64,000 bases of DNA from Polytrichum commune (Eukaryota > Streptophyta > Polytrichopsida > Polytrichales > Polytrichaceae). The notes under the pieces are model-generated. The model was given only the letters and a program-made list of their open reading frames with translations, searched no databases and was not told the origin of the DNA. The translations under genes and the position numbers were made by a program. The stretch's first letter is position 1, and every line of letters starts with the position of its first letter. The stretch covers positions 13,302,501 to 13,366,500 of the forward strand of contig OX485805.1 in assembly GCA_950295325.1 (NCBI GenBank), read 5' to 3'. Shown in pieces: positions 35,021 through 46,295 of the stretch.

Positions 35021-36562
35021 ACATATTATTTTTCCAAACCTCAAAATTTTTGAAAGCTGAAATTTATATTGAGTGAAATTCAATTCATAACCACATGCTC
35101 ATTTACCATACATTTCCAAAAAAAAAATTAATGCATGCTCTAAGATGTTTGTAGAGTGCATAATTTGTTTTGGGGAGCTTGAAGAAGCTACTTCTTCTTC
35201 TTCTCCTCCTCCTCCTCCTAACTTTAAGAAGCTTAAGAGAGCTTACATTGAGAGTCTCCAACACTTTGGACTTCCAAAACCTAGATCATTCAGTGGCACT
35301 AATTTAATAGCACAAGGAAATTTGACCTCACCTTCAATAATTTCCCACACACTTTATTAGCCCACCCTTACTAAATGAGATACTCAGTGTAGTTTCTTTC
35401 TTCTTCTTCTTTCTTTTTATTAATCAATTGAAATAGAGAAGTGTGAGTTTCCAAAAGATACCAATTTTGGACGCTTCCATGGATTTTCATGTAAGTCGTG
35501 AGGCTCGTGACCTACTTTTGTTTCCAAATTTAGGTAATGACCCTATGTTAGGTTATCCAATGACAACTATATGATTCACGTAATCTACGATTGAGAGTGT
35601 GTAGAGCATGGGTCATGATATGGAATATGGGTGTTTAATGGCTACCTTTCCAACTAGCCCACTTCTCATGGGATATGAGACACACAATTAGTGCAAGATG
35701 GTTAGCAAATCCTAATCGAGGTCGTAGCCACTTTCTTTTATGATTTTTTGGAGCTCATATGAATGTCAAAGTGAAGATTCTCATGCTCATTAAGTGGTCA
35801 TATAATTCCCCCCAAGTATGTTGATTATTGAATCTAGATCATATTTTGAACACGTAGTCCAATCTCTTTTTTATACCCATTTTTATTGTCAGACCTAAAT
35901 GTATACCCCTCAAATATAAGTCTCCAATATACATCACTAATTCAATTAGGCATGTATACCTTACATTGGTTTCGACTTCCAACCCGGTGCATGTCATGAC
36001 GGTCAAAAATGGCTTTGGATGACTTTATGTGGTCAAGAATCATCCCTCGCTCTTGCATGCATGTTGAGCTTGGAGAGAAAACACCAAGAGGAGGAAAGAG
36101 GTGGTGAAGAGAGAGGGTCTCTTCGCTTGACTTTCTTAGCTTTCACACTACTATATTGATTATCCCATTTAGTGCATGCGGTACTAATTCCTGAAACATA
36201 CACTATTTTGCCAAGTCTCAAAATTAGTGAGGGCTAATTTTTTTAAGTACTCAATAATACTAAATTCATGAATACATGCTCATTTATCAGATATTTCAAG
36301 AAAATTAAGATGTGTTCCAAGGTGCTTGTAGAGTGAAAAAAAACAATTAATTGAAACACATGCTTGTCAGTGATGTTAGTATTTTCAATGAGTAATATTG
36401 TTATGAATAGTATTTTGAATGAATAATGTCAAATCGAACAATGCTTCCTAGATCTTTTGGTGGCACTAGTTACATAGTGTAAAGAAACCTAGTAACACCT
36501 TCACTAATTTCCCACACACATTATTAGCCCTCCCTCATTAATTGGGATAATTAATGTAGTGC

Positions 36563-36610
36563 GCTTATGCTTATGCTTATGCTTATGCTTATCTATCTAT
36601 CTATATATCA
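36563..36610 (+). repeat. (GCTTAT)n hexanucleotide followed by (ATCT)n
   Basis: Five tandem GCTTAT-type hexamers are followed by ATCTATCTATCTATATAT. This is a simple compound microsatellite. Confidence 0.8.
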
Positions 36611-38537
36611 AAAAGGTGATTATGAGTTTTGTTAAGGTAGACATACCTAATTCCAACATAGCAATAACTTGGACACCTTTATTTGAGTGGTATGTGGTTA
36701 GGTGTGGATCTAGATTGGACACCGAAAACACATGTTGGGGGACCTACATGACCACTTAAACGAGCACAAGTATCTGAACCTTGATAACAAACTTAGATGT
36801 ACATGTGAACTCCAATATTTATGAAGCAAACAACTATGGTCGCGATTGAATTACATCGGACTAATTGTGTGTTCTATATCCTACAAGAAGTGGGTGCATA
36901 GAGAAAAGGATTTGAATAACACACGTCTACCTCACCTCCCCATAGCCAATGGAGTGAGATTCAAGGTGTGCGGTCCAAGTTGGCACAACATACATAAGGT
37001 ATGTGGGTATTATTTGGTTTGATTTTCATGTTCTCCAAATTCTACCCATTATATTTACACGACAAAACTTGTGTTGCAATAGCACATCTTCGATGAAATG
37101 TCTACAAAAACCTGGATTGAAAATCAAACCTCCCCTTATTTAGTTATGGTTAACATAGGGGCATGTTTGTCGATTTCTTAACTAGATACATATATCCTCC
37201 CAATTGTATTCACTATTGAGTGTAGAGTAGTTATTATTATTTGAAGATGTAGTCCAATCTATTTTAAACACATGCATTCATGATGTTTGCTCTTTGATCC
37301 TCACTGCACCACATACCAATCAAATATAAGGGTCCGTTTAAGAAAACGAGCCACTTAAGACCCATCTACCTTAAGTAATCGTATGATGGAATACCCAATG
37401 ACAACTTTAGTATCGAGACAATCTATGGCTTAGAGATGGTGTGTGTGGAGCATGGGTTAGGGTTTTTAAACCTTTCCATGGGCTTCAACCATGATGCATG
37501 TCATCAACGTCAAAATTGGCCTTGGATGAATTCATTGGTTAGGAATTGGCATTTTCGCTCGCATGAGAGGTTAGCTTAAAGATAGAGAAAAGAACCTATA
37601 TATATAGAGAGAGAGAGAGAGTGAAGAAGGAGGAAGTGAAGAGATAAGAGTCTCTTCTCTTGACTCTTTTAGATTTCTTTCTAGTAGTCTTTTTTACTTA
37701 ACAAGCAAAATGAGGACCATGTGTTTCCTAAAGACGCCTATTTTGAACACCTCCATAGATTTTCACATCAGTAGTGAGGTCCAAGTTGACTCACTAGACA
37801 TAGATAACCTTAAGTTGGAATACCCAATAACAACTAAAGTAGATGGGTCTTAAGTGACTCATTTTCTTCTTCTTTTTTTGGCACAAATTGAAAAAACAAC
37901 TGTAAGAAAGGAACCAAAGTACAACAACCTTGGGAGAACCAACGTAAACTGAGGGGAAATCAAGACATAAGTGGTTCGTTTTCTTAATCAAACCTTATAT
38001 TTAATTGGTATGTGGTTTGGTGAGGATCAAAGAACGAACATCATAAAGACACATATTTTAAAGAGTTTGGACTATGTTTTGAATATTAATAACTATTCTA
38101 CACTCAATGGCGAACACAATTGGGAGGGCCTATGTATTCAATCAAGAAATCAACTAACGTGCACTTCCGAGAACCATAACTAAACGAGGAGGTCCAATTT
38201 TCAATCAGTTTTTTCCATTTTTTATTTTTTCTATAGATTTGCTAATGCAACACAAGTTTTGTTGTGTAATCTAATTAGGAGGAGTTGCAGAACATGAAAA
38301 CAAAACTAAATAACACCCAATTTTTGATAAACAAATCATGAAATCTATGCCAGGTTGGGTATGGGTCTTGATTATGGAATATTACATAGGCTTCAATCTT
38401 GATACACATCGCCAATTTCACAAAAACATATTCAGATGAATTTATGTGATCCAAAATCTTCACTTACTCCTACGCGAGGGGTTTAGCTTAGAGGGAGAGA
38501 AAAATATGTCTAAAGAGAGGCAATGAAGAAGACTCAC

Positions 38538-39065
38538 AACACTATCATTCATGGTATTTGACGTCACACACACTATCTACTAAGGGTTTATTCTAGTTGC
38601 CTAGAGGTCTAGAAATGTCATGTATGCTCATTGTCAACATGATACTATTTGCCAATATAAATATATTATGAATTGATTTTTATTTGCCTACCATGTGGTA
38701 TTTAGTGTAGCACATTGGAGTCCTTGAGAGGATAATTTACATACATTGTCTTTGTTGGCCAGTTTTGAAGATCTAAAATTCAAATTTATTTTCAAATATA
38801 GACTTCTATACAATTGAATTCAATATTTTATGTTCAATTCTTTGTAAATCTTGACATTTTATGAAATAACATGATTTCCATTGAAGCCATCTAGGCATGA
38901 TAGTAGTGTTCAAGAGGAATATTGTGAGCATACTAATTGCCAAGTGTCATGTGTTACATCATGCTCAATTTGTTGACCATTGTGTAACCTAGGCATAAAC
39001 CTCATAACATTATCAAACATATTAATGCCAAGGTATTAGTAGGCACACTAATGCTAAATGTCCTT
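38538..39065. mobile_element. Diverged copy of the 25-kb foldback element
   Basis: It starts with an ACTATCATTCATGGTATTTG end like the 5.4-kb and 25.0-kb copies. It later carries CAAGAGGAATATTGTGAGCA and TGCCAAGTGTCATGTGTTAC, the internal motifs of the 25-kb copy. The right inverted end is not recognisable. Confidence 0.55.
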
Positions 39066-39430
39066 TCCTCTCCTATTGATTTTCTAAACATTTTCTTAGC
39101 TTCCTTCTCAATTTTGTCATTAAAAGATGATCGTGCATTGCATAACATCCCAAAGGATACCTATTTATAACATATTTTGGACACACGGATTTTCACATAC
39201 ATTGTGAGGTGAGAGGTCCGAGTTGGCTTACAAGACATAGGTAATCCTTTGTCTCACCCAATGCCAACTATAGCATTTATATAACCTATGGCTAAGAATG
39301 TGTGGGCATGGATTGCGGATTTAGAATCTTACACGGACTTCAATCATAATGCACGCCATGAATGTCAAAAATGCCTTGGAATAGACTCATGGGTTAAAGA
39401 ATGTCACTTGTTTTCTTGTATGAGAAGCAA

Positions 39431-41165
39431 GATAAGGAAGGTCTAGAGAACCAATTAAACCAATCGTGATGCAATTCTTCAAGAAGACAATTGTCTCTCT
39501 AATTGTCTCTTGCTTTTTACTTTCTTATCGATAACTCCCTTTCTTGTTCTAATACTTATCAATCAAAAAGAGGATTGGATGTTATGTTTTCTCTCTGCAA
39601 AAAATATGATGTTTTTTGAACAACTTAATGGGTTTTTGCATAAGTTTGTGAGGTGCGAGGTCCAAGTTCATACATGCAATCTCATGTTAATATATTTTAG
39701 GCATGGAATTTTATTTTAGAAAATGTTCAAAGCAAATGTGGCAATGTCGAGTGTCCACAATATGCATGCTTTTGGCGGTTAGCGATGGATTGCCCTCCAA
39801 GGATAACTATCATCCTTCTTCACCACATAAAGTTTATAACAATGTGATATGTGGCTATCAACATGTATTTTTCCAATGTTCTTATAAATATGCAATGTTG
39901 TGGTTCACAATGGCCATTTACATTGAGGGTGGTTAACACATACCATTCACATTCGTTGACAATACCAATGTATGAATTGCTTGCGACATCTATATGTGCT
40001 ATAACAATTGGGTGTGTTCAAGTGCAAACATGTTACAAGGCATAACAATGTTGCATACTCATTTAATATGCGTTGCATGTTTATTGTTGCCCAAAGCCAC
40101 ATTCTTTAACATGCACTCCAATTGCATTGTACATAACGCAAGAATGCACTATACTTGTTACTTCATTGCACTATTTTAGACACACATGGTAACTATAACA
40201 AATGGATTTGTTTTGTCATTTTATGTCAATTTTCAACCAATCTCCAAGGCTTCTGCACAAAATATAGTGACTCCCCTCCCCTCCCCCCCAATCCCGTATG
40301 CATTTACATTGAGCCCCCCTACTCCAACACTACATTCAACACCTTCACTCTGCATCCTATGCGTCTGATGGGAACATGTATTCGTTGTCATCTTTGATGT
40401 TCTTCTACTTTGCAACATTTCCTACATTGTTGTGGATTGTGACTTCCCTACAAAACCACCTCATAGCCCCCTCCTCCCCCCAAACAATGCCTTCCCTTCC
40501 ACATATGTTCATTGCATGCGATTGCATATGTTGTTGTCAACGCAATATTGCCCAATACATTTCTACATAAGTACACCCCAATATATGACCACCATTGTGT
40601 CTCCAACCACATCGCAAGTGGGTTTCCAATTCCACTAAGGTGACATGAGTTTCACAACCCATATGGCCAACCTCTTCTTCCATAACATATACATGTTGGC
40701 CCATTTTTGTGTATACATGGAGGGTTCATTCATCATTGTCACATCATCTACAGTGAGCATATGGAATGGCAACTACCACATTTTGGCAAACAACCAACAA
40801 TGCAAAATGCATTCCTTGCAAAAGATGTCACAGGCAGTCACATAGAGCCTTACAACTCCTTGCCTTGCACATTCAATACAATAAAATTGATGGCACATGT
40901 TATGTGCATTTTCATGATCCTCCTCTCTCGCATCTTTTAGTCCTATACATAGGGTTGCTCCAATAATGATGGAGTTCAAAACACGCAACCACAACGTATT
41001 GCATGCTTTACGGCTCTTAAATGTAATGAGATTCTTATACAAAAAACACACTTTCATGTCTATGTTGCTAATATGTGTTACAATGTGTGGAAATGTGTTG
41101 TACAACTTGATACTGATTGGAAATCCATCTACAATGTTAGCCATGTCACAAGGGACATCACTCAC
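39431..41165. other. Gene-free stretch before the copia remnant
   Basis: No domain is recognisable. Short overlapping open frames occur on both strands, with CCT- and CCC-rich patches near 40270-40480. Confidence 0.4.
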
Positions 41166-41170
41166 AATCT

Positions 41171-41634
41171 AGTAGGCACTTTGGACTTCAAATTATGCCT
41201 CGGAGGCAAGGATATTGTCTTAGGAGGTTTTTGCAATGTGGATTGAGTGGGAGATGCAAACAATTGGCGATCCACCACGGGGTACGTATTTTTTGTTGGC
41301 GTCGGAATCATTTCATGGAAATGCAAGAAACAACCAGTCATTGTATTGTCTACAACGGAGGCGGAGTACATGGCTACTACACCATTGTACTAAGGAAACG
41401 GTTTGGCTTCGGCAACTTTTGGTGGATGTGGGATATGTGCACGAAGGACCAACATCCATCATGTGTGACAATCAAGAATGCATAGCACTTGGAAATAAAC
41501 CCATACACCATTCTTGCACCAAACATATTGATGTACAACATCACTTCATTAGAGAGAAACTAGAAAACCAAGATATATGTTTGAAGTATTGTCCTACGGA
41601 GGATATGATAGCGGATGTGCTAACCAAACCACTT
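41171..41634 (+). pseudogene. Ty1/copia RNase H remnant, split by the gypsy insertion
   Basis: Copia RNase H hallmarks are readable: TLDFKLCLGGKD, a D.DWVGD-type block with [43 protein letters not shown] and ADVLTKPL. A frameshift and stop lie near 41385, so it is dead. The upstream reverse transcriptase and integrase are absent, so it is 5'-truncated. The frame stops at LTKPL where the 9.87-kb element begins. The right flank at 51506-51603 continues in frame with AKDRHQ and GLEAFDYSQSGSVEGRALDC. This shows where the target was cut. Confidence 0.9.
41631..41634 (+). repeat. Target-site duplication, left copy (ACTT)
   Basis: ACTT directly precedes the element. The same four bases follow it at 51506-51509. 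Removing one copy together with the element restores the copia RNase H reading frame, which confirms the assignment. Confidence 0.88.
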
Positions 41635-42173
41635 TGTCGTGTAAACTAAGATCGTTAAACACAACAGATCGAGTGTCGGCGTCAACATCAATTAGCAAAA
41701 TAAAATAGCAAACTAAAATGCTAAACAACCACCTCTTCAAGATGAGGGTTTCTCTCTCCAAGCTTAAGAAACTAAAATGTCTCCTTACAAAGCTTAAGAA
41801 ACTCTAAAATTCACACACAAGAGTCAAGCTATCTCTCACTCCACGAAGGGAGAATCCAAGAGTGCAAGTGGTGGAGAAAGAATGCAAAGGCTTTACTCAT
41901 AATCTACTACACCATAGCCATGAGAAAGCAACAACAAGCTCTCTTTCTCTCAAAACACACTCACAAGACTTGACTTGACAACAATGGCAAGTCAAGAGGC
42001 CTTCCTCTCCATACAACCCCAATCCTATGTGGAGTTCATCCATGGAGTGGATGAACAACTAACTAGGACTCCCAATGGAGTCCGTTACTCATCCCAACAC
42101 ACATGGACTCCTAGTGGAGTCCATTTACTCCTAAATCGACGTGACTTAGCCCCCGATATCACCTCACGTGACA
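41635..42173 (-). repeat. Complete terminal repeat (A2+B2), 3' end of the element
   Basis: In sense orientation this is A2 (42173-41742, 432 bp) joined directly to B2 (41741-41635, 107 bp). It starts TGTCACGTG and ends ACACGACA. It is the only place where A and B are contiguous in this order. The TG...CA ends and the adjacent ACTT duplication show that integrase used these termini. Confidence 0.85.
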
Positions 42174-42175
42174 GC

Positions 42176-42282
42176 TGTCGTGTAAACTAAGATCGTTAAA
42201 CACAACAGATCGAGTGTCGGCGTCAACATCAATTAGCAAAATAAAATAGCAAACTAAAATGCTAAACAACCACCTCTTCAAG
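42176..42282 (-). repeat. Internal copy of repeat B (B1)
   Basis: It is identical to 41635-41741 over 107 bp. In sense it lies between the G-rich tract and two spacer bases (gc) that precede A2. The B1-gc-A2 junction contains the perfect palindrome GACAGCTGTC, which resembles two element termini joined end to end. Confidence 0.9.
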
Positions 42283-42294
42283 TGCCCCCACTAG
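42283..42294 (-). promoter_or_regulatory. Polypurine-tract-like G run
   Basis: In sense the sequence is AGTGGGGGCA immediately before B1. A purine run at this place would prime plus-strand DNA synthesis. It is short, with only five G in a row, so the call rests mainly on position. Confidence 0.5.
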
Positions 42295-42607
42295 CAGATA
42301 AGGAGCCCCTCCAATCGGCTAGGAACAAACACACTCATCGGTAGAGTTGTTGAACATGATGAAGTTGTTGCTACATCTATACATATTCAATTGGGTAGTG
42401 GTAATCTAGGGAATTAAACTCATGATTGAGAAAGTAATCGAAGAACTATAGGCTGGGTGCAATTTGAGCCCCATCCTTAATCGCCTTCAACCATTTATGT
42501 TGAATTCTTGGATAACTCTTTCAATGTGATTTTCAATCCCATAAAATTTCCAACCAACTAAATAATAACTTCACCACTAAAACATGTGGTAAACATCCAC
42601 AAAATCC
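42295..42607 (-). other. 3' untranslated part of the retrotransposon
   Basis: This is non-coding sequence between the integrase/PHD stop and the polypurine-like tract. I see no further frame or structure. Confidence 0.5.
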
Positions 42608-43387
42608 TCAATCATGACCATTAACGGCCACAGAATGAGAGGCTTTCCGACAACGAGGACAAACCCAATTGCCAGAATGAAGAGTCAAAAGGGGAGGTGT
42701 CAAACATGCCATGTGCCATCCACGTTGACATTGGTCGCACAATAACATTGTTGCAGCTCCTTTCTTCTCTCCACAAACATAACAAGGCAAACCCTGTGGT
42801 ACAACCGCCAACTCGGGTTGCACAGAGCCGTCGATGGGAAGGTGACATGGAGCACAATTCTTTGAATGCTCACGACATTCCCGTCCATCCTTGTCTTCAA
42901 GCAATAATATACCACTTGGCAAGACATATTTTACCCGCAAAATCGTGCGCCCAACCTTAACATCCAATGTCGTAGGCGCCTTCCGTTGCAAGTAAACATA
43001 ATCCCCCTTGGAAAATCTACGAACCTGAGGTCGATAAGCTCCACTGCGGATCCGGGCATACCGTAATGTATCACGATGTTGAGCAATATTTAAGTTCTCT
43101 ATAGCCATAGGCATGGCCTTTTGGAAGAACGTTGCTCGGTCATGAAGACATTGAGCCCAAACATCTGGATCATCCAAGTTTACCACAGGAGCCAATTTCT
43201 CTTGCACCGAGCTAGGTAAAATTGGTTCCCGTCCATATAAGAGTTGGTAATGACTATAAGATGCCAAAGATGCTTGCCTGTTGAAACGATAACCCATTGC
43301 TATCCATGGTAACATCAAGTCCCAATCGCGATGGTTGCCATGAAGCAATCCATACTTCCGCAAACCGCGTTTAACCGTCTGAACAAC
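42608..43387 (-). CDS. Retrotransposon integrase C-terminal region with PHD finger
   Basis: This is the last part of the pol frame, downstream of the stop codon ending at 43388. The first residues complete the integrase core (helix after the catalytic Glu, then PWIAMGYRFNRQ). GDYVYLQRKAP...TILRVKYVLPSGIL is the SH3-like GPY/F-type domain. A C4HC3 PHD finger follows at about 42650-42784, with CYVC, CDQC, HMAC and CPRC pairs and the conserved Trp (GNWVC) before the last pair. PHD fingers usually bind histone H3 tails. In chromoviruses a chromodomain sits at this position and steers integration, so a targeting role is a reasonable inference. The frame ends at a stop 13 residues after the finger. 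Confidence 0.87.
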   Translation of the reverse strand, partial: VVQTVKRGLRKYGLLHGNHRDWDLMLPWIAMGYRFNRQASLASYSHYQLLYGREPILPSSVQEKLAPVVNLDDPDVWAQCLHDRATFFQKAMPMAIENLNIAQHRDTLRYARIRSGAYRPQVRRFSKGDYVYLQRKAPTTLDVKVGRTILRVKYVLPSGILLLEDKDGRECREHSKNCAPCHLPIDGSVQPELAVVPQGLPCYVCGEKKGAATMLLCDQCQRGWHMACLTPPLLTLHSGNWVCPRCRKASHSVAVNGHD

Positions 43388-44710
43388 TCATTCAGCTAAG
43401 CCATCTGCCTCAGGGTGATTTCTGGAAGTTGTCCGATGATCAATCAAAGCCTTGGTACACAAAGCCTCGAAAGATCCAAGGAATTCTCTCCCTTGATCCG
43501 TCAACACCTCTGCAGGTGCTCCAAACCGTGCCAAAACTCGATCAAGAAATGCCATAGCCGCCAATTCTGAGGAATTTTGGGGAAGAGCTACGAGTTCAAT
43601 CCACTTACTAAAATGCTCCACCATCACAAGCACATACTTGGAACCACGTGGAGTGATAGTAAGCGGTCCGGCAAAATCCAAAGACCAACGATATCCCAAG
43701 CCCATAATAGGTAAAGGCTGAAGTTGAGGTGACAAAGTGTTAAAACTTGACCTGATCCGGTCACATATTTCACACCGAGAAACATAAGTGGCAACCTGTT
43801 GATACATACCAGTCCACCAATATTGGTTGCGCAACATAGAGTGCGTCCTTCGCACTCCAAAATGTCCAAGCTCCTCGTGCACTTGCCGCACCAAAGAAGC
43901 TCTTTGATCTGGCCTTGGAACGATGCGTCTCGTTCCGTTCGGCCACACACGAAATAACAAGCTGTTTGCCCAACGAAACCTTGTTATCCGGTGACTAACT
44001 CTATCTCGCTTCATAGCAGATAGTCCAAGAAGAAATATCCCGTGTTGAAGTTTGTGCAAGACCGCCTGGTCTTCCCACACATCACTAACAACGAGAGATT
44101 TATCAACCTCCTCATCTTGTTCTTTTACAAGGATCTTAGCAGCTAATCCCGATATCATTGTGAGATATGTGGCAGCATGCCAACCCGGAACTGCCTCACG
44201 ATCACAATTTCCATGCCACCTGGCTCCAGTTAAATCCTCATTTGAAGGACTTGGATTGCGAGACAATCCGTCTGCATCCAAGTTGGCAATTCCTGCTCGG
44301 TGAACAACTTCAAAATCATATTCCTGAAGTAACAATGCCCACCTAGCCAGTTTCCCGGTGAGTTTATCTAATTCCATAAGCCATTTTAAAGGCTGATGAT
44401 CAGTCACCAAAGTAAATTTTTGCCCATACAAATAAGGTCGAAAATGTGCAATGGTCCAAACGGCCGCCAAGGCCTCGCCTTCATAAGAAGAATAATTAGA
44501 TTCAGCACTATTATTGCTTCTAGATGCATAAGCCACCACATATTCCTTTCCCTCTTCATCCTTCTGTGTCAATACCGCTCCCAATCCCACTGCACTCCAA
44601 TCCGTGTGCAATTGAAAAGCTCTAGACACATTCGGGCGTCGAAGCACTGGCGCTGAACCGAGCCTCTGCTTCAATGTATCAAATGTCTGTTGTTGTTCCC
44701 GACTCCAAAT
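43388..44710 (-). CDS. Retrotransposon RNase H and integrase core
   Basis: The frame lies between two in-frame stops (44711-44713 and 43388-43390). RNase H shows LHTDWSAVGLGAVL, YEGEALAAVW, TLVTDHQPLKWL and LDADGLSR, containing the catalytic acidic residues. Integrase follows with an HHCC zinc-binding part (H..LGHFG...H, CEIC). The DDE core is SLDFAG, TDQGREF and the Glu of ADGLAE, with 34 residues between the second Asp and the Glu. The stop lies directly after that Glu. Order and spacing are those of Ty3/gypsy pol. The first Met in this frame is at 44674, but no separate start is expected because the region should be part of a polyprotein. Confidence 0.88.
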   Translation of the reverse strand: MWSREQQQTFDTLKQRLGSAPVLRRPNVSRAFQLHTDWSAVGLGAVLTQKDEEGKEYVVAYASRSNNSAESNYSSYEGEALAAVWTIAHFRPYLYGQKFTLVTDHQPLKWLMELDKLTGKLARWALLLQEYDFEVVHRAGIANLDADGLSRNPSPSNEDLTGARWHGNCDREAVPGWHAATYLTMISGLAAKILVKEQDEEVDKSLVVSDVWEDQAVLHKLQHGIFLLGLSAMKRDRVSHRITRFRWANSLLFRVWPNGTRRIVPRPDQRASLVRQVHEELGHFGVRRTHSMLRNQYWWTGMYQQVATYVSRCEICDRIRSSFNTLSPQLQPLPIMGLGYRWSLDFAGPLTITPRGSKYVLVMVEHFSKWIELVALPQNSSELAAMAFLDRVLARFGAPAEVLTDQGREFLGSFEALCTKALIDHRTTSRNHPEADGLAE

Positions 44711-45688
44711 CTATGGTTGGTCTTTCCCCGTGAGAATGGTAAGAGGTTTGGCAATCAAACTAAAGTTTTTGACAAACCTCCTATAATAATTTGCCAATCC
44801 TAGAAATGCACGAAGCCGTGGTACATCACTAGGTGCGGGAATTTTGTGCAAAGCATCTACCTTCGCCTGTTGCACACCAAGACCGCCAGGAACAATCATG
44901 TGGCCTAAATAGGGCAATTGATCATGGAAAAACTTACATTTTCCATGTTGTAAACGGAGTCCCCACCGTTGAAGTCGTTCAAATACCGCTTGCAAATATC
45001 TCACATGATCCTGTAGACTATTACTAAAGATGATAACATCATCAATGTAACATCTAGCAAACGGCAAACCAGCCAATAATTGGTCCATCACCCGCTGAAA
45101 TTCAATTGGTGCATTCTTGAGACCAAATGGCAGAAATTTCCAATGATAAAGTTGATCCTTGCCATCTTTATCAATTCTCCAAAATGCGGTTTTCACCCGA
45201 TCACCCAACAACAAAGGTAATTGGTGATAACCAGACCTCAAATCCAGAGTGCTGAAGATTCTAGAAAATCCCAGTGCATCAAACAACTCCTCCGGCATCG
45301 GCATTGGATATCGATCCGACTTGGTCTTGCGGTTGACTGGACGATAATCACCACACATCCGTTTTTCCGTCCAGTTGCCAAATATATCCTTCTTTGACGG
45401 CATAACCGTGGCACAAGCATACTCTCCATTGGAGAGTTCAATCAATTCCGCTGCCAATAACTCTTGACATCGAGTTTGAACACCCAACCTTTCAGAGGTA
45501 CTAAGTCTGTACGGCCGTCTGAAAATAAGGTGGTCGTCCTCGAGTTGAATACGAACAGGTTTACCTTTATATCCTTCAAGATCATGAAGACTAAAGGCAA
45601 AACAATTACGGTAAAAGCGAATAAATGTCCGTGCATTCGTGCTTCGGCACCAGTAAGTTTGGCCCCACTTCAATTGGCCAATCGTCAA
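44711..45688 (-). CDS. Retrotransposon reverse transcriptase
   Basis: This is a Ty3/gypsy reverse transcriptase. Visible blocks are CGDYRPVNRKT, FSTLDLRSGYHQLPL, FLPFGLKNAPIEFQRVM, the catalytic CYIDDVIIFS (residues 213-222 of this frame), KCKFFHDQLPYLGHMI and LRAFLGLANYYRRF. It reads from a frame shifted relative to the upstream methyltransferase tail, so a one-base indel lies near 45640-45700. It ends at a TAG directly before the RNase H domain. Met 45688 is only the first Met of the frame; the real product would come from a polyprotein. Confidence 0.9.
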   Translation of the reverse strand: MTIGQLKWGQTYWCRSTNARTFIRFYRNCFAFSLHDLEGYKGKPVRIQLEDDHLIFRRPYRLSTSERLGVQTRCQELLAAELIELSNGEYACATVMPSKKDIFGNWTEKRMCGDYRPVNRKTKSDRYPMPMPEELFDALGFSRIFSTLDLRSGYHQLPLLLGDRVKTAFWRIDKDGKDQLYHWKFLPFGLKNAPIEFQRVMDQLLAGLPFARCYIDDVIIFSNSLQDHVRYLQAVFERLQRWGLRLQHGKCKFFHDQLPYLGHMIVPGGLGVQQAKVDALHKIPAPSDVPRLRAFLGLANYYRRFVKNFSLIAKPLTILTGKDQP

Positions 45689-45749
45689 ACTCCGTGGTTT
45701 CCTTCTTTAAAGAAGGATTGCCACTTGGTACCAGCATAGCCTGTGATTG

Positions 45750-46295
45750 CTAGTCCGTGGAGAGGGCAACACCTTTGCCCCCATCATCTGCACTTGAATC
45801 CAAATGCGTATCTTCTCCACTACAATCAGTTTGTGTAGCTAAATAGCTACCCACATATGAAGTATCACCAAGAAATAGAAGTGGAAACATTTTATGGACC
45901 TTCAACTTCCCAAACTCTTGGGCCAAAGCCGAAAAAACACGTTGGGCTCGAAGCTCTTCCGCAACATGAAGTTTCAAAGGAAATAATTCCTCGGTGTCAT
46001 TGACCTCAATATGACCCTTGGATTGCGGCTCCATTGCCCCCTGACCATTGTTCTCTGTCCTCAGAGTAAGCAATTGGTCATCCATACGTTGTTGAGCAGC
46101 AAGACAAATTCCAATTATCCACACAATGCTATTAAGATCCATAGCTTGTCCCAATAGGAAACGTCTCTGACCTTCCTGAAGCCCGTGAGCAGCCGTGGTA
46201 CCTGTAAGAAAACCCATGGCGCGTTCCCGCTCATCTGCCGTAGGCTCCTCATAAGTTTGGAATTTTGAATCCCAAACCATGCCAGGTCCACGAAA
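45750..46295 (-). CDS. C-terminal part of the retrotransposon DNA methyltransferase, and linker
   Basis: The frame is the same as the upstream protease/methyltransferase frame, separated from it only by the TGA at 46296-46298. ERERAMGF (about 46232-46209) and RRFLLGQAMDL (about 46163-46131) resemble motifs IX and X of C5 methyltransferases of the DNMT3/DRM kind, which close the SAM-binding fold. The remaining 110 residues form a variable linker towards reverse transcriptase. A TAG ends this part at 45750. Confidence 0.75.
   Translation of the reverse strand, partial: FRGPGMVWDSKFQTYEEPTADERERAMGFLTGTTAAHGLQEGQRRFLLGQAMDLNSIVWIIGICLAAQQRMDDQLLTLRTENNGQGAMEPQSKGHIEVNDTEELFPLKLHVAEELRAQRVFSALAQEFGKLKVHKMFPLLFLGDTSYVGSYLATQTDCSGEDTHLDSSADDGGKGVALSTD

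Larger units (their letters stand above)
33590..39430. repeat. Cluster of diverged copies of one dispersed repeat family
   Basis: Two landmark blocks recur. One is a TTTTGGAC/TTTTGAAC...ATGGATTTTCA.....GTGAGG block (about 34430, 35440, 37710 and 39160). The other is a purine-rich GAGAGAGAAA...GAAG block followed by TCTCTTGACTTTCTT (about 33600, 36070, 37590 and 38490, and weakly 39420). Shared words such as AACCTATGG, GAGCATGG and CTTCAA.CATGATGCA place the blocks in the same order. The spacing is irregular, suggesting several nested or decayed insertions rather than a tandem array. No gene is visible. Confidence 0.5.
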
